Of a stretch of DNA of 64,000 nucleotides, positions 24,170-35,795 are shown piece after piece (the first letter of the stretch is position 1; every line of letters begins with the position of its first letter). The notes beneath the pieces were generated by a model that saw only the letters and a list, made by a program, of their open reading frames with translations, was not told the DNA's origin and did not search any database. Source of the DNA: Cyclospora cayetanensis (lineage: Eukaryota > Apicomplexa > Conoidasida > Eucoccidiorida > Eimeriidae); NCBI RefSeq assembly GCF_002999335.1, contig NW_020312145.1, positions 1-64,000 on the forward strand. Direction: 5' to 3'. The position numbers were made by a program, and so were the translations under genes.

Positions 24170-24819
24170 CAAAACTTCTTTGCTGTATCGGTTTTCTGAG
24201 CTTGCTACCGAGCGTCTTTGCGCCAATCCTGCTGCACTGCTGGAAGGCGTGACCCCTGAAGGGGGCCCCCCCGCACAGTGATGAGGCCCCCCTGTCGAGG
24301 GCGTATATCGAGGAACCTCTCTTAGACCTGCTCCAGGCTACTGGGAGAAGAACTTAATAACATAAATAGCTGCTGCGCTGAATTTTATCCGGCAAAACGC
24401 GCTCCTCAAGCGGCTTCCATGGCACTGCAGCCGACAGTCGGCAGTGTGGACCTGCATGTACACCATAGAACCCCGTAGTACAGCGCGAGCTCCTGCTGCC
24501 GCTGTTGCTCAAGTTGGCCATGTAAAATATATATAAATCGTCTTTCCGCCTCCGCTGCAAGCAATTCTACATGTCCTTCTTTTGCTGGAGCCGCTTCTGC
24601 TCATGGCGCGTAGATGCTGCTGCGGGCTGTATGTATGTAAGGCTCCCGCAAGGAGAATCGAGCCTCGGGATGTGCTTGTATATGCAGTTGCGTCTGCAGC
24701 ATCAGCACCAATAGCTTCCGCACCAACGCTAGCAGCGACTGCAAACGAATCGCTCGAGCTTCAGATATCCTTTAAGGGCCTCTAGTCAGCTGCCCCTCCA
24801 CGTGGTGTCGTAGGTAGGG
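24170..24819. other. Intergenic region between divergent genes
   Basis: About 650 bp separating the starts of the uL29 gene (minus) and the helical-repeat gene (plus). A plus-strand ATG at 24571 followed by a GTAAGG-type donor could mark a short upstream exon of the plus-strand gene, but the join is not supported. A (ta)n patch lies near 24527-24536. Confidence 0.4.
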
Positions 24820-25526
24820 ATGAATTGCTTGCGTGCGGCTTCAAGCCGCCGAAAGCAGCAGCTTCAGAGGCCTCTTCTTGTGCGGGCACGCGCGCGCTTG
24901 CAGCAGCAACCCCAACAATCGCGACACAATGAGCATTGCCAGCAAGTGCAGCAGCATTACCAACAACTGCAGCAGCAGCAGCTGCTGCTGCTGCTGAGGC
25001 AGCAGCGGCATGCCGTGCCGCCCTCGTCGCATGCTCGCCGCTTCTCTGCAGCAGCTTCTGCTGCTGCTGCTGCATCCCTGCGCGTCCCTTCGCACGTGGC
25101 AAGCGGCACAGAAGACGCCGTTTTAGCGGCAGCTGCTGTTGTACTGCAGCCGCTCCAGGTGATTGCAGCGGACAGCAGCAGAGGGATTGTCTCTATGGAT
25201 CCTACTAGGGCTGACCTCCTTATCCGTTCTTCTGTTGCGCTTGCCGAGCTCCTGCTGCCCTCATGCAGCAGCAGCAGCAGCAGTGCCGGATCTGAGCGGT
25301 TGTGGCAGTGGTATGCCGGCCTGTTGCTGGGGTGCAACGCAGGCAGCAGCAGCACTGGCAGCAGCAAAAACAGCAGCGACAGCAGCAGCGACAGCAGCAG
25401 CAAGGGATTTCTTGCGGGAGCGACGGGAGCAGCGCTGGTGGCATGCGCTGAATGTTTTGCAGCGAAAGGTTACAACGATATTCGTTCATGGCGATCTCTC
25501 TTTGCCGCTGCTGAGGCCTACATGAG

Positions 25527-25558
<32 letters not shown>

Positions 25559-28500
25559 TGCAGCAGCTGTGGGGCAAGGAGAGCGTCAAAGCTGCAGCGT
25601 CTTCCTGCAAGCAGCAACTTGAAGCGATTGCCGGTGCGAGGGCAGGAGGAGAAGCAGGAGAGGCCATCCCTGCAGTCGCTGCTGACAGCGCGAAAGGCGG
25701 AAACAGCAGCAGCAGCCGGAGAAACGAGGAGGATGCACTGCAGCAGATAGTCGTTAGAGGTCTTCATGTTATGCAGCTGTTGAGAGCAGCAGCCAGCGCC
25801 CGTGCGGAGTGGCAGTGGGGAATGCAGCTGCTGCAAGAGCTGCTGCACTCAACTGCTCATTTTGTTGACTTCTCGTCAGGCCTGCAGTAAGGGACAGACA
25901 GCGGGTAGCGGCAATATCTGCCTCGTTCAGATTCGCAACCTTGGCTACTCTCCAAAGAATGGGATAAAAGTACACCCCATACCCGCTGCTGCTGTTACGC
26001 CAGCAGAAAGAAGGCTGCTTTGACGGCAGCACCTACTTCTCTTCCTTTTGTATGGCTTAGCCTTTCTCGCGCATTGCGCATGCGCTGATGCTCATGCAGG
26101 TTGCTCCGCCTCTCTGTGGCAGCACAGGTTCCTTCTGCTAGAAGGGAAGTGGGACGCTTTTGCATCTCCTTCGACAGCTATTTGCTGCTGCGAGCAGATC
26201 CGCAGGAGCTGCTGCATTTGCTGGAGTGTATGGACGGGACAGAGCAGCTTGAAGAAGAACTGCTGCGTCACATCACACGGCACGTTGCAAGCAAGCTTCT
26301 GCTCCTGATGACGCCTTGTGACGTAGTATAGTATCTGCGGTGTCTTTCGAAGCAGTGTAGATCCTGCTCTGCTTGTACTTGCTTGGCTGCAGCACCTCCA
26401 TCGGCTACGCAGGAGAAGGGCCTTGCCGCTCTTTCTCCAAGTGTTTGCGTCTTCCCTTCTCTGTCGTTGTATGTATGTATGTATGCATGTATGTATGGAT
26501 GGATGAATGTACGTATATATGTATGTATGTACGTATATATGTATGTATGTATGTATATATGTATATATGTATGTATGTATGTATGGATATATGTATGGAT
26601 GTATATATGTATATATGTATGTATGTATGTATGTATATATGTATGTATGTATGGATGTATGGATATATGTATATATGTATGTATGTATGCATGTATGTAT
26701 ATATGTATGTATGTATGGATGTATGGGTATATGTATATATGTATGTATGTATGTATGGATGTATGTATGTATATATATATATGGATGTATGTATGTTTTC
26801 CTTTTTTGTGTGTGTGAGAGTATGTAAAGAGGGTTCGGTGGTTCTGCTTGCGCATGTGCCTGCTGCTGCTGCTTGACTGCAGGAGGCTGCACTGCTTTGC
26901 GGCAGTGGGGTTGCTCTCGCCTGCTGAGGAGACGGCACTTCTTCGGCTGTACGCTAAACTTGGCCTGCGTCATACGAGCTTTTGCCGCCACATGCTACAC
27001 AGACTGCAGCAGCAGCAGCAGCAGCAGCGACAGCAGCCGGGGTTGTCAAGGGCAGACAGGCTGCACCAGCAGCGCATGCAGGAAAGAATCTTGCTGCTGC
27101 ATTTTTTGCAGCAAGTGCTTCAGCAGCAAAGCCATGTCGTAGCTGCTAAGCCCGAGATTGCAGTGCAGCTGCTCCACGCACAGCGTTCGTTGCTGCTACA
27201 GGTTCACCATGATTCATTCCAGCAGCAGCAACAACAACAGGAGGAAGAGCAGCAGAAACAGCAGCACGAGCTTGTCACAGCAGGCGACTTTGTGGCAAAG
27301 GCGCAGCGGTTAGCAGAACTGGTGACTCCGGAAGAGAAGCAGCACATCATAGCCTCCCACGCCGCTTCTTGCAGCCGCAGCAGTGGTGGACTGCAGCGCG
27401 AGGTGTACAGACACCCCAGCCACTGTGCGGGTGTGGGGTTTCACTGCGACAGTGACGTTCCGGGCAGGTGCAGCGCCGTGCTGCCCTTGGTGCCTTATTC
27501 CACGTATGAGTCCTTACGTTCTGCAATGCCTGCTGCAGCGGCAGCGGCTGCAGCTCCTGCAGCTCAAGAACCTGCAGCAGCAGCTGCTGCTGTTGCAGCA
27601 GCAAAAGCAGCAGGCGAAGTCTTCGAGCGGCAGCAGCAGCTGCAGGGTCCCCCTGAGGCAGCAGAGCTCACCAGTGGTCAAGCAGCGATGCTCATTGATG
27701 CTTTGCTGCAGGTATATATGTATATGTATGTGTATATATTTTCTGCTGCTTGAATTTGCTGCTGCCGCTGGCGTGCGTTGCCGTTGCTGCAGCAGCTGCT
27801 ACGATTCTATTTCCGCCGTTTTCATGGGTTGTGCAACCGTCGGCTGCGGGGCTGACATTTCTGCCTTTCCACACAGGCCTCTAACAATCACGCTTTGTGA
27901 GGAGTGCTGTAGAGCACTGTTTGACTGTGTGTGCTTGGTGATGCAGTTGAAGCAACACCACGCTTGGTTGGATGTTCCCGAGGCTGCTGCTGCATTGCTG
28001 CAGCAACTCAGCACTCAAAAGGAGACTCTCCTCCTCTTTGACCCTTTGCAGGTGCGGTGAATAAAAGGCTCACTGTGAGGCACAAACCAGATTCCCCACA
28101 CTGTGCATTCGCGACTGTCTCTTTGGAGAGGCCTAGCTGTTTACAAATGGGGGTCGGTTGCACAGTGAAGGGGCATAGCAGCCTACGGAGACTTTATTCG
28201 TGTGTGTAATCCCTCCTTCCCAGTGTGTGTGCAGATGCTTGGCGTCGCTTTTTTTTCGATAGAAGGGGGCAGCCGGGAATGGGGGGGGGGAGAAGGGTTC
28301 CTCCCGCCAAAGCTGCCAAAAAACCGTTCTCTCAATACAGCAGCATGCATGTGCATGCACAAGCACATGCACATGCACATGCACATGCACATGCACATGC
28401 ACATGCGCATTTGTGCAGATCATCGCTCTCTCCGTGCTATGCGGGGAGCTGAGAAAACACTTTAAAGCCCCCAGTGACTTTCTCGAACACCTTACCAAGA

Positions 28501-29548
28501 GGTGAGAGGGTAGGGGGGTAGTAGAAGCCTTGCTACGTCCACGTCGCATACAGAAAAGAATCTGCTGCTTCTCACTGCGGATGCGCATGCCTCCTAACAA
28601 GAGGCCTCTTTTTTCCCCTTGCAGCTCCACAAGCCTGTTCTCCTGTTCGCGCTTGCTCTCTCTGGCTCCCTCTCTCTCTCTGTGTCTGTGTGTATGTGTG
28701 TCTCTCTGTCTCTTTTTTTTCTCTCTGTCTCTCTATCTCTCTCTCTCTCTCCGTTTCTGCAATTTTTTCCGATGCCGTGGCTTTTCTACCCTCCTGCGTT
28801 TGCACCGGTCACATCTGCTATCCGTGTCAGGTTTGTAGGAGACTTGTGCTCTTCTCTGCTGGCTTCCGCCTCGGTGTCTCTTTTCCTGAGGTCCCTGCTG
28901 CATGCGGTTACGTTCAAGAAGACGGAGCGCGGCAACAAAGCCTTCATCAAAATCCGGAGGAATGAGCAGCAGCCGCTTCCCTGGTTGCTCCATGCAGCAC
29001 CAGCGAGCACGTCTGACATGTCAGGCACTGCAGCAGCAGCAGCAACAACAGGCAAACAGTCCTTGGCGCTGCAGATTGCCTCCTACATTTGTGCTCACGT
29101 GTATGAGTAAGTCAAAAAGCAGCAGCAACAGCAGCAACAACAGCACAAGACCTAGCGGCAAGACGCCACTTAAGTGAACAAGTGGATTCAGCCTCCGGCC
29201 ACACACAGCCAACAGGAGACTGCAGTTGTTCACGAATCCGCAGTAAATGATCCCCCTGTTTGTGTTGCGGTGTGCCTAACTGCTGGTTGCAGGTTCAGCT
29301 TGAGGGATTTGTGCTGCTGTATGCGTTCTCTAGCGTATATGGGGTTAAAGGAAGCGGCCTTCTTTGAGGCCTTCTTGCCGTATCTGACGGAAAAGATCGC
29401 CGAGCTCACGAAACAAGACATTGCGAACCTTTCGCAGGTGTGTTGCTGGCACATGTAGAGTGAACATAGAGGGATGTAGATATATGGCCGAATCCAGTTG
29501 CGCTTCCATCATATTAACGCATTGCACTTGCAGCCCGCCTGCTCCTGA
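24820..29548 (+). CDS. Helical-repeat (HPR/FAST-like) protein, multi-exon
   Basis: Supported exons: 24820-25886, 26100 to about 26322, 26883-27711, 27947-28051, 28831-29106, 29293-29437, and a short final exon near 29534-29548 (CCC GCC TGC TCC TGA). Phases agree for most junctions; those around 26322-26883 and 28052-28831 remain unresolved and probably hide one small exon each. The start at 24820 gives an Arg-rich, acid-free N-terminus (MNCLRAASSRRKQQL), consistent with a mitochondrial presequence. The later exons show paired-helix repeats ending in hydrophobic patterns, for example PQELLHLLECMDG, LHCFAAVGLLSPAEE, and FSLRDLCCCMRSLAYMGLKE followed by LTKQDIANLSQ. This resembles the heptatricopeptide/FAST-kinase-like repeats of apicomplexan organellar RNA-binding proteins. 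No RAP domain was found before the stop, so either it lacks one or the gene continues. Role inferred, not shown. Confidence 0.6.
26468..26798. repeat. (GTAT)n tetranucleotide tract in an intron
   Basis: About 330 bp of gtat repeats with gtatatat and gtatggat variants. It lies in the intron between the exons ending near 26322 and starting at 26883. Every unit carries a GTATGT splice-donor match, so a preceding exon could splice from several registers. Confidence 0.95.
28343..28410. repeat. (CACATG)n hexanucleotide repeat
   Basis: About eight near-perfect cacatg units following tgcatgtgcatgcacaag. It is in the intron after the exon ending at 28051. Both strands read in frame as alternating Met/Cys or His/Ala, but no exon logic supports coding. 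Confidence 0.95.
28660..28755. repeat. CT-rich tract in an intron
   Basis: Pyrimidine-rich run of ctctctgtctc units upstream of the exon starting at 28831. It follows a strong-looking acceptor at about 28625 (ttttccccttgcag), which may begin a short exon of the helical-repeat gene. Confidence 0.9.
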
Positions 29549-30518
29549 GTGCATGCAGTTACGCCTTCGCTTCCACTGCTTCTAGTGAACCTGCTGTTGT
29601 TGCGGCGAGCTCCTGCTACAGGCCTTAACACGCGCAGGCGTGGAGGATAAACGCTTCATATTTCTCCTAGGTCGTCAGTGGCAGACGCTCAGTGCCGCAG
29701 CAGTGAGGGAGGGCGAGGAAGGAGGCACCTCTTCCCACAAACCTCCTCTTGAGCGCTTCGGATGAACTGTTGCAGCTACTTCGGGTGAACTGTTGCAGCT
29801 TCTTCGGATGAACTGTTGCAGCTACTTTGGGTGAACTGTTGCAGCTTCTTCGGATGAGCTGTTGCAGCTTTCTCGGATGAACTGTTGCAGCTTCTTCGGA
29901 TGAACTGTTGCAGCTACTTCGGATGAACTGTTGCAGCTACTTCGGATGAACTGTTGCAGCTTCTTCGGATGAACTGTTGCAGCTACTTCGGATGAGCTGT
30001 TGCAGCTACTATTCAAAAAATGATGCCGACTGGCTGCCTAGCAGTAGTGTCTCTCAAAGGCCCTGGGCCACTAATTATAAGTTGCACTGCACTGCCTCCC
30101 GTGTCAGGTGTTTGTTTTTACAATTTGCGCTGTACACTACTTACCGCGCATAGTAGCGCGCGCCAGCAGTATTTTACTACACCAGAGGCAAGCATGCACA
30201 CGGCTGCTGGCTGCAAAAAGAAGCAACGGCAGACCTCACTTCCCTCGCTAGCAACAACTCGAAAACCCCTAGTCCTGTGCGTCTCCTACACGGGTGTTTT
30301 CGATTTTCCCTGGACGTTCGATGCTGAAAAACTCCATTGCGAGGGCTGCCGAGGCAGCAGCGACACCAGCCTTCGCAGCAACAGTAGTAAGAGCACTCGT
30401 AATGCTCAGTGCGTGAAAGAGCAGCACACGCGCAAGGTCTCCCCTGCAGAGGGACTAACGGCAGCTCGTGCGACTGCAGTGGCTACCGCCGCTGTTTGGT
30501 GTATGAGCACTTTGTATA
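29549..30518. other. Intergenic region between convergent genes
   Basis: Separates the plus-strand helical-repeat gene from the 3' end of the minus-strand CNOT9 gene. It contains the 23-bp minisatellite. A plus-strand frame at 30020-30619 runs into the CNOT9 last exon on the other strand and has no domain character. Confidence 0.5.
29757..30008. repeat. 23-bp minisatellite
   Basis: About eleven copies of a 23-bp unit, ttcggatgaactgttgcagc plus three bases, differing mainly at cttc/ctac and cgga/cggg. The unit length is not a multiple of 3. The minus strand stays open in one frame with a 23-residue periodicity (3 x 23 bp), but the plus strand has a TGA in each unit. It sits between the 3' ends of two convergent genes. 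Confidence 0.95.
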
Positions 30519-33102
30519 TCAGGACTGGGGTAACGCCGAGGCTTGCTGCTGCAGCGGCTGGTCAGATACTGCATGCAAAAGCTGCAGCAGCCACTTTTTG
30601 GTTGCAGGATCATCCTTGAGATTTGCATGCAACTCGGGTTTCCTGCGCCCCCGCATCGCAGACAGTGCAGCCCAACCATCTGTTTCCCCACTCTGCTGCT
30701 GCTGACCTTCTACAAAGCTTGTGCACAACAGCAGACTGGCATCGACAGCCGCAGTCGTTGCGGCTATCGTGAAATAAAAGCGAATGTCGACGCACTTAAG
30801 GGCCTCCGGAAGGCACTGTCTGAGGGCCTCTCGAGCTCTGGAGTTGTCAGAAAGACGCAAGTAGCACCTGAGCAAAAACCGACATTCCCACACTCGAGGC
30901 GTTGATGGAAGGAGGCAAAGAGGCATATTCCAACATCTCCAATGCTCTAACCAACACACACTGCGGAGCCCCGCAGCCACGCCTGTCCACGCGCAAGAGG
31001 GGTCGCACATAAATCCGTATACACACATGTGTATGCACATCAACACACACAAACATGCAAACTCAAAAACACACATACACGCATGATATGTATACATGTA
31101 TTTAATATCCACATAAACACACACATTCACATATATACACACACTCACATCACATATATACACACACACATCCACATATATACACACATTCACGTCACAT
31201 ATATACACGCACATTCACATATATATACACACACATCACATATATACACGCACATTCACATATATATACACACATTCACATCACATATACACACACACGC
31301 ATTCACATACATACACACACTCACACATACACATATACACACACACATATTTGCATACATATATATACACACACTGATCGCCATCCCCACAGAGACTTCG
31401 ACCTTGGGCCCTCGACAGCTCCCCGTACACCCCAGCGCGTCGATCACCTGACGACATGCTTGAGGAGCCGACTGGAGGGAGCGTCCACAGCACTTGTGAC
31501 CATGTTGCACAACACTGTAGAGACAGCATAAAACCGTTCGGCCGTCGCGCAAATGTAAGACAGGCCCAGATCGTCAAGCAACACCTTTTGGACGATGAAA
31601 GTGGCTACCTGCGCACACAAAATCGGGTATTCCACACAAGCAGATTTCTTGAACAATTCGCAGGACCTGCCCCTCTAGAGCAGCCCCCGTCTCCTTCTCC
31701 CCAAAGCAGCAACACAAGAAACGAATACTGATGAGAACGAGACAAAGAGAGAAGCGAAACACAATTATATATGTATATAGAGTCACGCTATCCCCCGCCT
31801 TGCCCAGCGCTAGGCCCGGCACGGGCCGCCTCTGTATGCAGAGGTATGTGAAGGGTGGTGCCTAAGGAGGATTCTTTTTGTTTTGAATTACAGTTTTGGA
31901 AAGCTCGGAGCCTGTTTCCATGATTCTGAGACAGAGCGGAATGATTTCCGTTTGCAAAAGGAAGGAAACCACCGGAGGTTCATCAGCCTTGACGATTGCG
32001 CCGATGACACCCAAAGATGTTAATCGCAGGTACTCAAAGGGCCGCGTCTTCGACACCGTATTCAGGAACGGATACAGGAAAAGGGGAATATGGGCTGTTG
32101 CAGTTTACACAAACACACACACATACATATATACACACAAAAATAGACATGTACAACACATACACACACACAAGATACACACAACACATGCATATACACA
32201 AGAGATACACACACCACATGCATATACACAAGAGATACACACAACACATACATACATACATACATACACACACATCATAACAGAAGCATACAAAGAGCCA
32301 TGCGTAAAAACAGGTCAGACACCCAGCGTGCTCCCCCTTTCTCTTCCCCCCCCGAAAGCACAACTCCACCGCGGTAGGCCTATACATGGATGCAAGCGGG
32401 GAGGGTAAAAGATACCGCTGTTTCTTATGACGGACGGACAGGTAGAGGAGAGACAGATAAAGAAACACGAACCGAAATTCGATCACATATTTACAAGTTC
32501 TCTCCCGCATCTAAGGCATCGACCCTCCTGCCCGCAGCCCTCTCTTTGCATTACCGTTCAGAAGAAGCTGTCGAGTATCCGGATGCGACGCTACACATTG
32601 CAGCAATGCCAGCGAATTGCATACTCTGTTGGATGCCTGGGTGGTCAATGACGGAGGGGAGAGGAACGGACTGTGCAGCACACACAGATAAGTGTCTCTC
32701 GATTGCACACGTGACACGAGTCCCCTTACACATGCGCGCACAAGCGTACGGAAACACAAGAGCTAGCGCTCACTATTCGGCTCTTACAAAACCCAAAGGT
32801 TCCCTGACTGAAAGCGAAACATCCACGCGAAAAATAGCCAGCTCGCCAAGCGGCAAGGGCCAAGAAAGCCTCGACTTGCACCCGAGAGGCGAGCAGCTGC
32901 TCCGTTCTTTGAAAGCACTTTGTGCCTTGCGCTTACTACGCCGATATGATTTCTTGTAGGATCGCAGCCATCGTGCCAAAGGAATGCCACAGGAGAGGGG
33001 CCAAGTCTGCAAAGGCCTCCCGGCGCTTCGAGAGCTCTAAGAGCGCAAACTCCCTCTTTGAAGACACCGACAAATCCAGCACCAGCTGGCAGATGCGATC
33101 CT

Positions 33103-33134
<32 letters not shown>

Positions 33135-33650
33135 TGTTCAACTGAAAGCTCACCCCTAACAGGCCCTGTACCCCACACAGACAGCAAGCGACACGCACGC
33201 TCAAACAGCAACACGTGTGTCCATAGATATATACATATATATGTGTGTGTGTACACTGCCAATTCTCGAACAAATCAGGCACCACAAGAACATCTTTTAG
33301 CAGCCAGCCACAAGGGTGCACATGTGCCTACCAGAACGCTGGGGAGCATGGTCCTGGTTTCCCGAGGTAAGCAACTGCTGTTGTTGTTGTTGCATGTCTT
33401 GCTGCATATGTTGGTGCTGCTGCTGCATATGGGGCTGCTGCTGCATGTGCGGCTGCTGCTGCATGTGCTGCTGCTGCAACTGTTGCTGCTGCATGTGCTG
33501 CTGCTGCTGCATGTGCTGTTGCAGCTGCTGCTGCTGCATGTGCTGCTGCAGCTGCTGCTGAAGTTGCTGCTGCAACTGCTGTTGCTGCATAGTGAAGACG
33601 GGATTGTCGGCGACAGGAAAAACAACTCCTGAGTTACCCTGGACACACAT
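30519..33650 (-). CDS. CAF40: CNOT9/CAF40 (RCD1) subunit of the CCR4-NOT complex
   Basis: Seven exons with matching phases: 33650-33332, 33141-32937, 32670-32555, 32094-31892, 31608-31448, 30867-30796, 30642-30519; 399 residues. The armadillo-type core is highly conserved: [92 protein letters not shown] and [13 protein letters not shown]. Each junction restores the family sequence, which makes the exon set reliable. The family scaffolds mRNA deadenylation and contacts NOT1 and effector peptides. The first about 120 residues are a Gln/Met/His-rich low-complexity tail absent from animal CNOT9 (about 300 residues). Introns carry AC-rich microsatellites. The start is the ATG at 33650; a downstream Met before the Gln run is the alternative. 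It is divergent from a small gene only 186 bp away. Confidence 0.95.
31018..31372. repeat. AC/AT-rich microsatellite in a CNOT9 intron
   Basis: About 350 bp of cacacatata-type repeats with the recurrent motif acattcacatatatacac, within the intron between exons 31448-31608 and 30796-30867. Confidence 0.95.
32104..32278. repeat. AC-rich repeat in a CNOT9 intron
   Basis: Starts with (ac)n and continues with about three copies of a roughly 30-bp unit containing catgcatatacacaagagat. It lies in the intron between exons 32555-32670 and 31892-32094, beginning about 10 bp from the acceptor on the minus strand. Confidence 0.9.
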
Positions 33651-33836
33651 TGAAGACGGCGCGCGTAGCAGCAGCTATAGCTGCTATTGCAGCCGTTGCT
33701 GGTGCTGCGGCAGCAAGTGATGCTCCTGAGTGTTAGTCGAAAGGCGAGGCTTAAGGCCTGCAAGATATCCCGTCCCTTCTGATGATGATATGGGATACTG
33801 TGCTCCGTCGCCGTTCAGATCAAAGAACCGGTTCTG

Positions 33837-34679
33837 ATGCTACGAAAGAATCGGAGGCACCCACAGGTCCACTCGAATCCCTCTGTAGGCGCTACTGCTG
33901 CACGTTCTGCTTTCCTTTGCTGGCGAAAATGCAGTTCGCTCTTGTGCTTGACTGCAGTCCGTACACCACGAGGAGAACATGGAGGCGCGTGGACCGCAAG
34001 ACACGTGTTAAGCTTGTGGCGTAGGCCTTATTATTGGTGCCTTCTTTCTGCGCTGTTGCTGCTCCCGTTGCTGCTGCAGCGGCAAGTAAGAGCGAGCACA
34101 CACGTTGCTGGTAGTATAGCTGCACGCAATTGGTGTTGCTGTTTCCTCTCTGTTGCTGATGCTGCTGCTCCAAAGAACCCCTTGAAACTACAGCAGTCAT
34201 ACAGCTCTATTTTTGTGCAAATGGAAGAGACTTGCCGCAGTTGCTGCGGGCGTAAGGCAGAACACAACGATTACTTCGCATTAGGCGCTCTTGCTGCTGC
34301 TGCCAGCAACAAGGAAGCATCGGATTGTCTGAAACACCGCAAAAGTAGGGTCTGTATAGCGCAAAGCGTGTCAATCAGATATTAATCCCTCAAAGCAATG
34401 TTCTTGCTTTGCTGCGGCTGCATGCAACCGGTGCGCTGCAACAGTTGCTCCTGTGCATGCATGCGGGCCTGCCTCAGTGACTGTCACCTGTACTGAAACC
34501 ATGTATGTATTGCATTTCTTTTAGAATATGATTCCAGTACACTGGCTAGCCGCCCCTTCTGGCCAACAATCCCCAACACGTCAAAGAAACCGACGCTTCC
34601 TGACGCCGCCAAGCCCGACTTTGTCACAGTCGAAGCTGCATGCATCTATCTGCCAACACAACACATATGTGCAGACTAG
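33837..34679 (+). CDS. Small protein with hydrophobic N-terminal region, unknown
   Basis: Three exons fit in phase: 33837-34085 (CAA|GTAAGA), 34176-34251 (GGGC|GTAAGG) and 34525-34679 after a clear acceptor (catttcttttag), giving 159 residues. The N-terminus is basic (MLRKNRRHPQ), and residues about 66-82 contain a hydrophobic stretch (WCLLSALLLLPLLLQ). The C-terminal part has a CRSCCG cluster and a Pro/Lys-rich stretch ending HICAD. An acceptor at about 34198 would shorten the second exon without changing phase. No family recognised. The consistent phases and the divergent position 186 bp from CNOT9 argue for a real gene; organelle or secretory targeting is a guess from the hydrophobic stretch. 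Confidence 0.45.
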
Positions 34680-35795
34680 CGAAGAACTTGGAGGCCTTGA
34701 GGGCTTCCAGACGTACCCCGTGAGTATGGCTGAGCCTTGCAGTTTCGCAAAGAAACGTAGAGTGCATACACCCAATAAGCCCGCAGTTTTAGCTAATGCA
34801 TACAGACCTGGTGTACCGGTGTAGCTGTGGAGTGGCGTGGAAGCCACAAGCGCATTTCAAGGATAGAATGAAGCATGCACCACCACTCTATTTAGTCGTC
34901 GCTCGGGCCAGTTGTACAGAATTCACAGCGCCTGCTGCTACCTGACCCATTTACGTCGCATCAGGTGTCTTGAAACGGCTCAAAGTAAAAACGATATGGA
35001 CCGTTTGTTTTTCATGATGCAACTGCTCCCACAACTAACTCTGCCGTAACCGTAAAAACTGGGCATTGAATCCTAATGGGTAAATCCTATACCATGCAAC
35101 AAACGCGTCGAGTAACCGGAGATTGTCGAGGTGGCAGACCCCATGTGCGCTCCAGCCTGTATGCTGCAGTGCCTTCCCCATTACTCCCAAGCTGTTGAGT
35201 GATCTCTACCAGAGATGTTAAGAACCAGGATAACGTGCGACAATGCCACAGCAGAAAATGTATGACGAGGGGTGTGTATGAGAGCAACGACATGACAATT
35301 GGAGCCAAAATGAGCACATACGTGCAGCCCATACGGCCACAAATGTCAGCCCGAGTGCCGCCGCTCTCTCGCCTTTGCTACTTCCAGGGGCCCTTCATGT
35401 TGCTGGTGCTCGGTTTAGCTTGCTCTGTTGCTGCTGCTTTCTCGCTGTCGCTACCACCTTTGCAACGCTCTAAGAAACTTGTACGTTCATAGTACATTGA
35501 AGCTGGGCACCACAAGACAATTTAGTGGTCTCCACAGCATACAGAGAGAGCTTGTTTAAGGGAAATAGGCAGCGAGGGGGGAAGGGGGCCGCCTTTACGC
35601 TGAGAGCCTATCTACTCCTAGATGGTCTTCTCTTGGAAATAAAACTAAACACGCACATGCCCGTTATTACACCTGCCCGCTCCCGGTGGTGTCGTGTATT
35701 GACACAGCCAGAAAAACAGCGAAACCCCTGCCGCGCGGTCGAAGTCTTGCTTCTCCACAGTTCGTGACTCCACACTTGCACCCATCCCCAGTGAG
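34680..35795. other. Stretch without a supported gene
   Basis: The only notable frame is on the plus strand, 35199-35484. It contains a secretory-like hydrophobic stretch (FMLLVLGLACSVAAAF) and ends at a GTACGT donor match, but no downstream exon could be joined before the opposite-strand cytochrome c gene. Confidence 0.4.

Noticed and set aside
26092..26991. Tyr/His/Ile repeat protein on the minus strand
   Set aside because: Translation of the (GTAT)n intron repeat; it overlaps exons of the plus-strand gene.
28133..28630. Met/Cys or His/Val repeat proteins at 28.1-28.6 kb
   Set aside because: Product of the CACATG hexamer repeat within an intron; no start or splice support.
35199..35484. 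Secretory-signal-like exon
   Set aside because: The hydrophobic stretch and a donor match are present, but no following exon could be joined before the opposite-strand cytochrome c gene.
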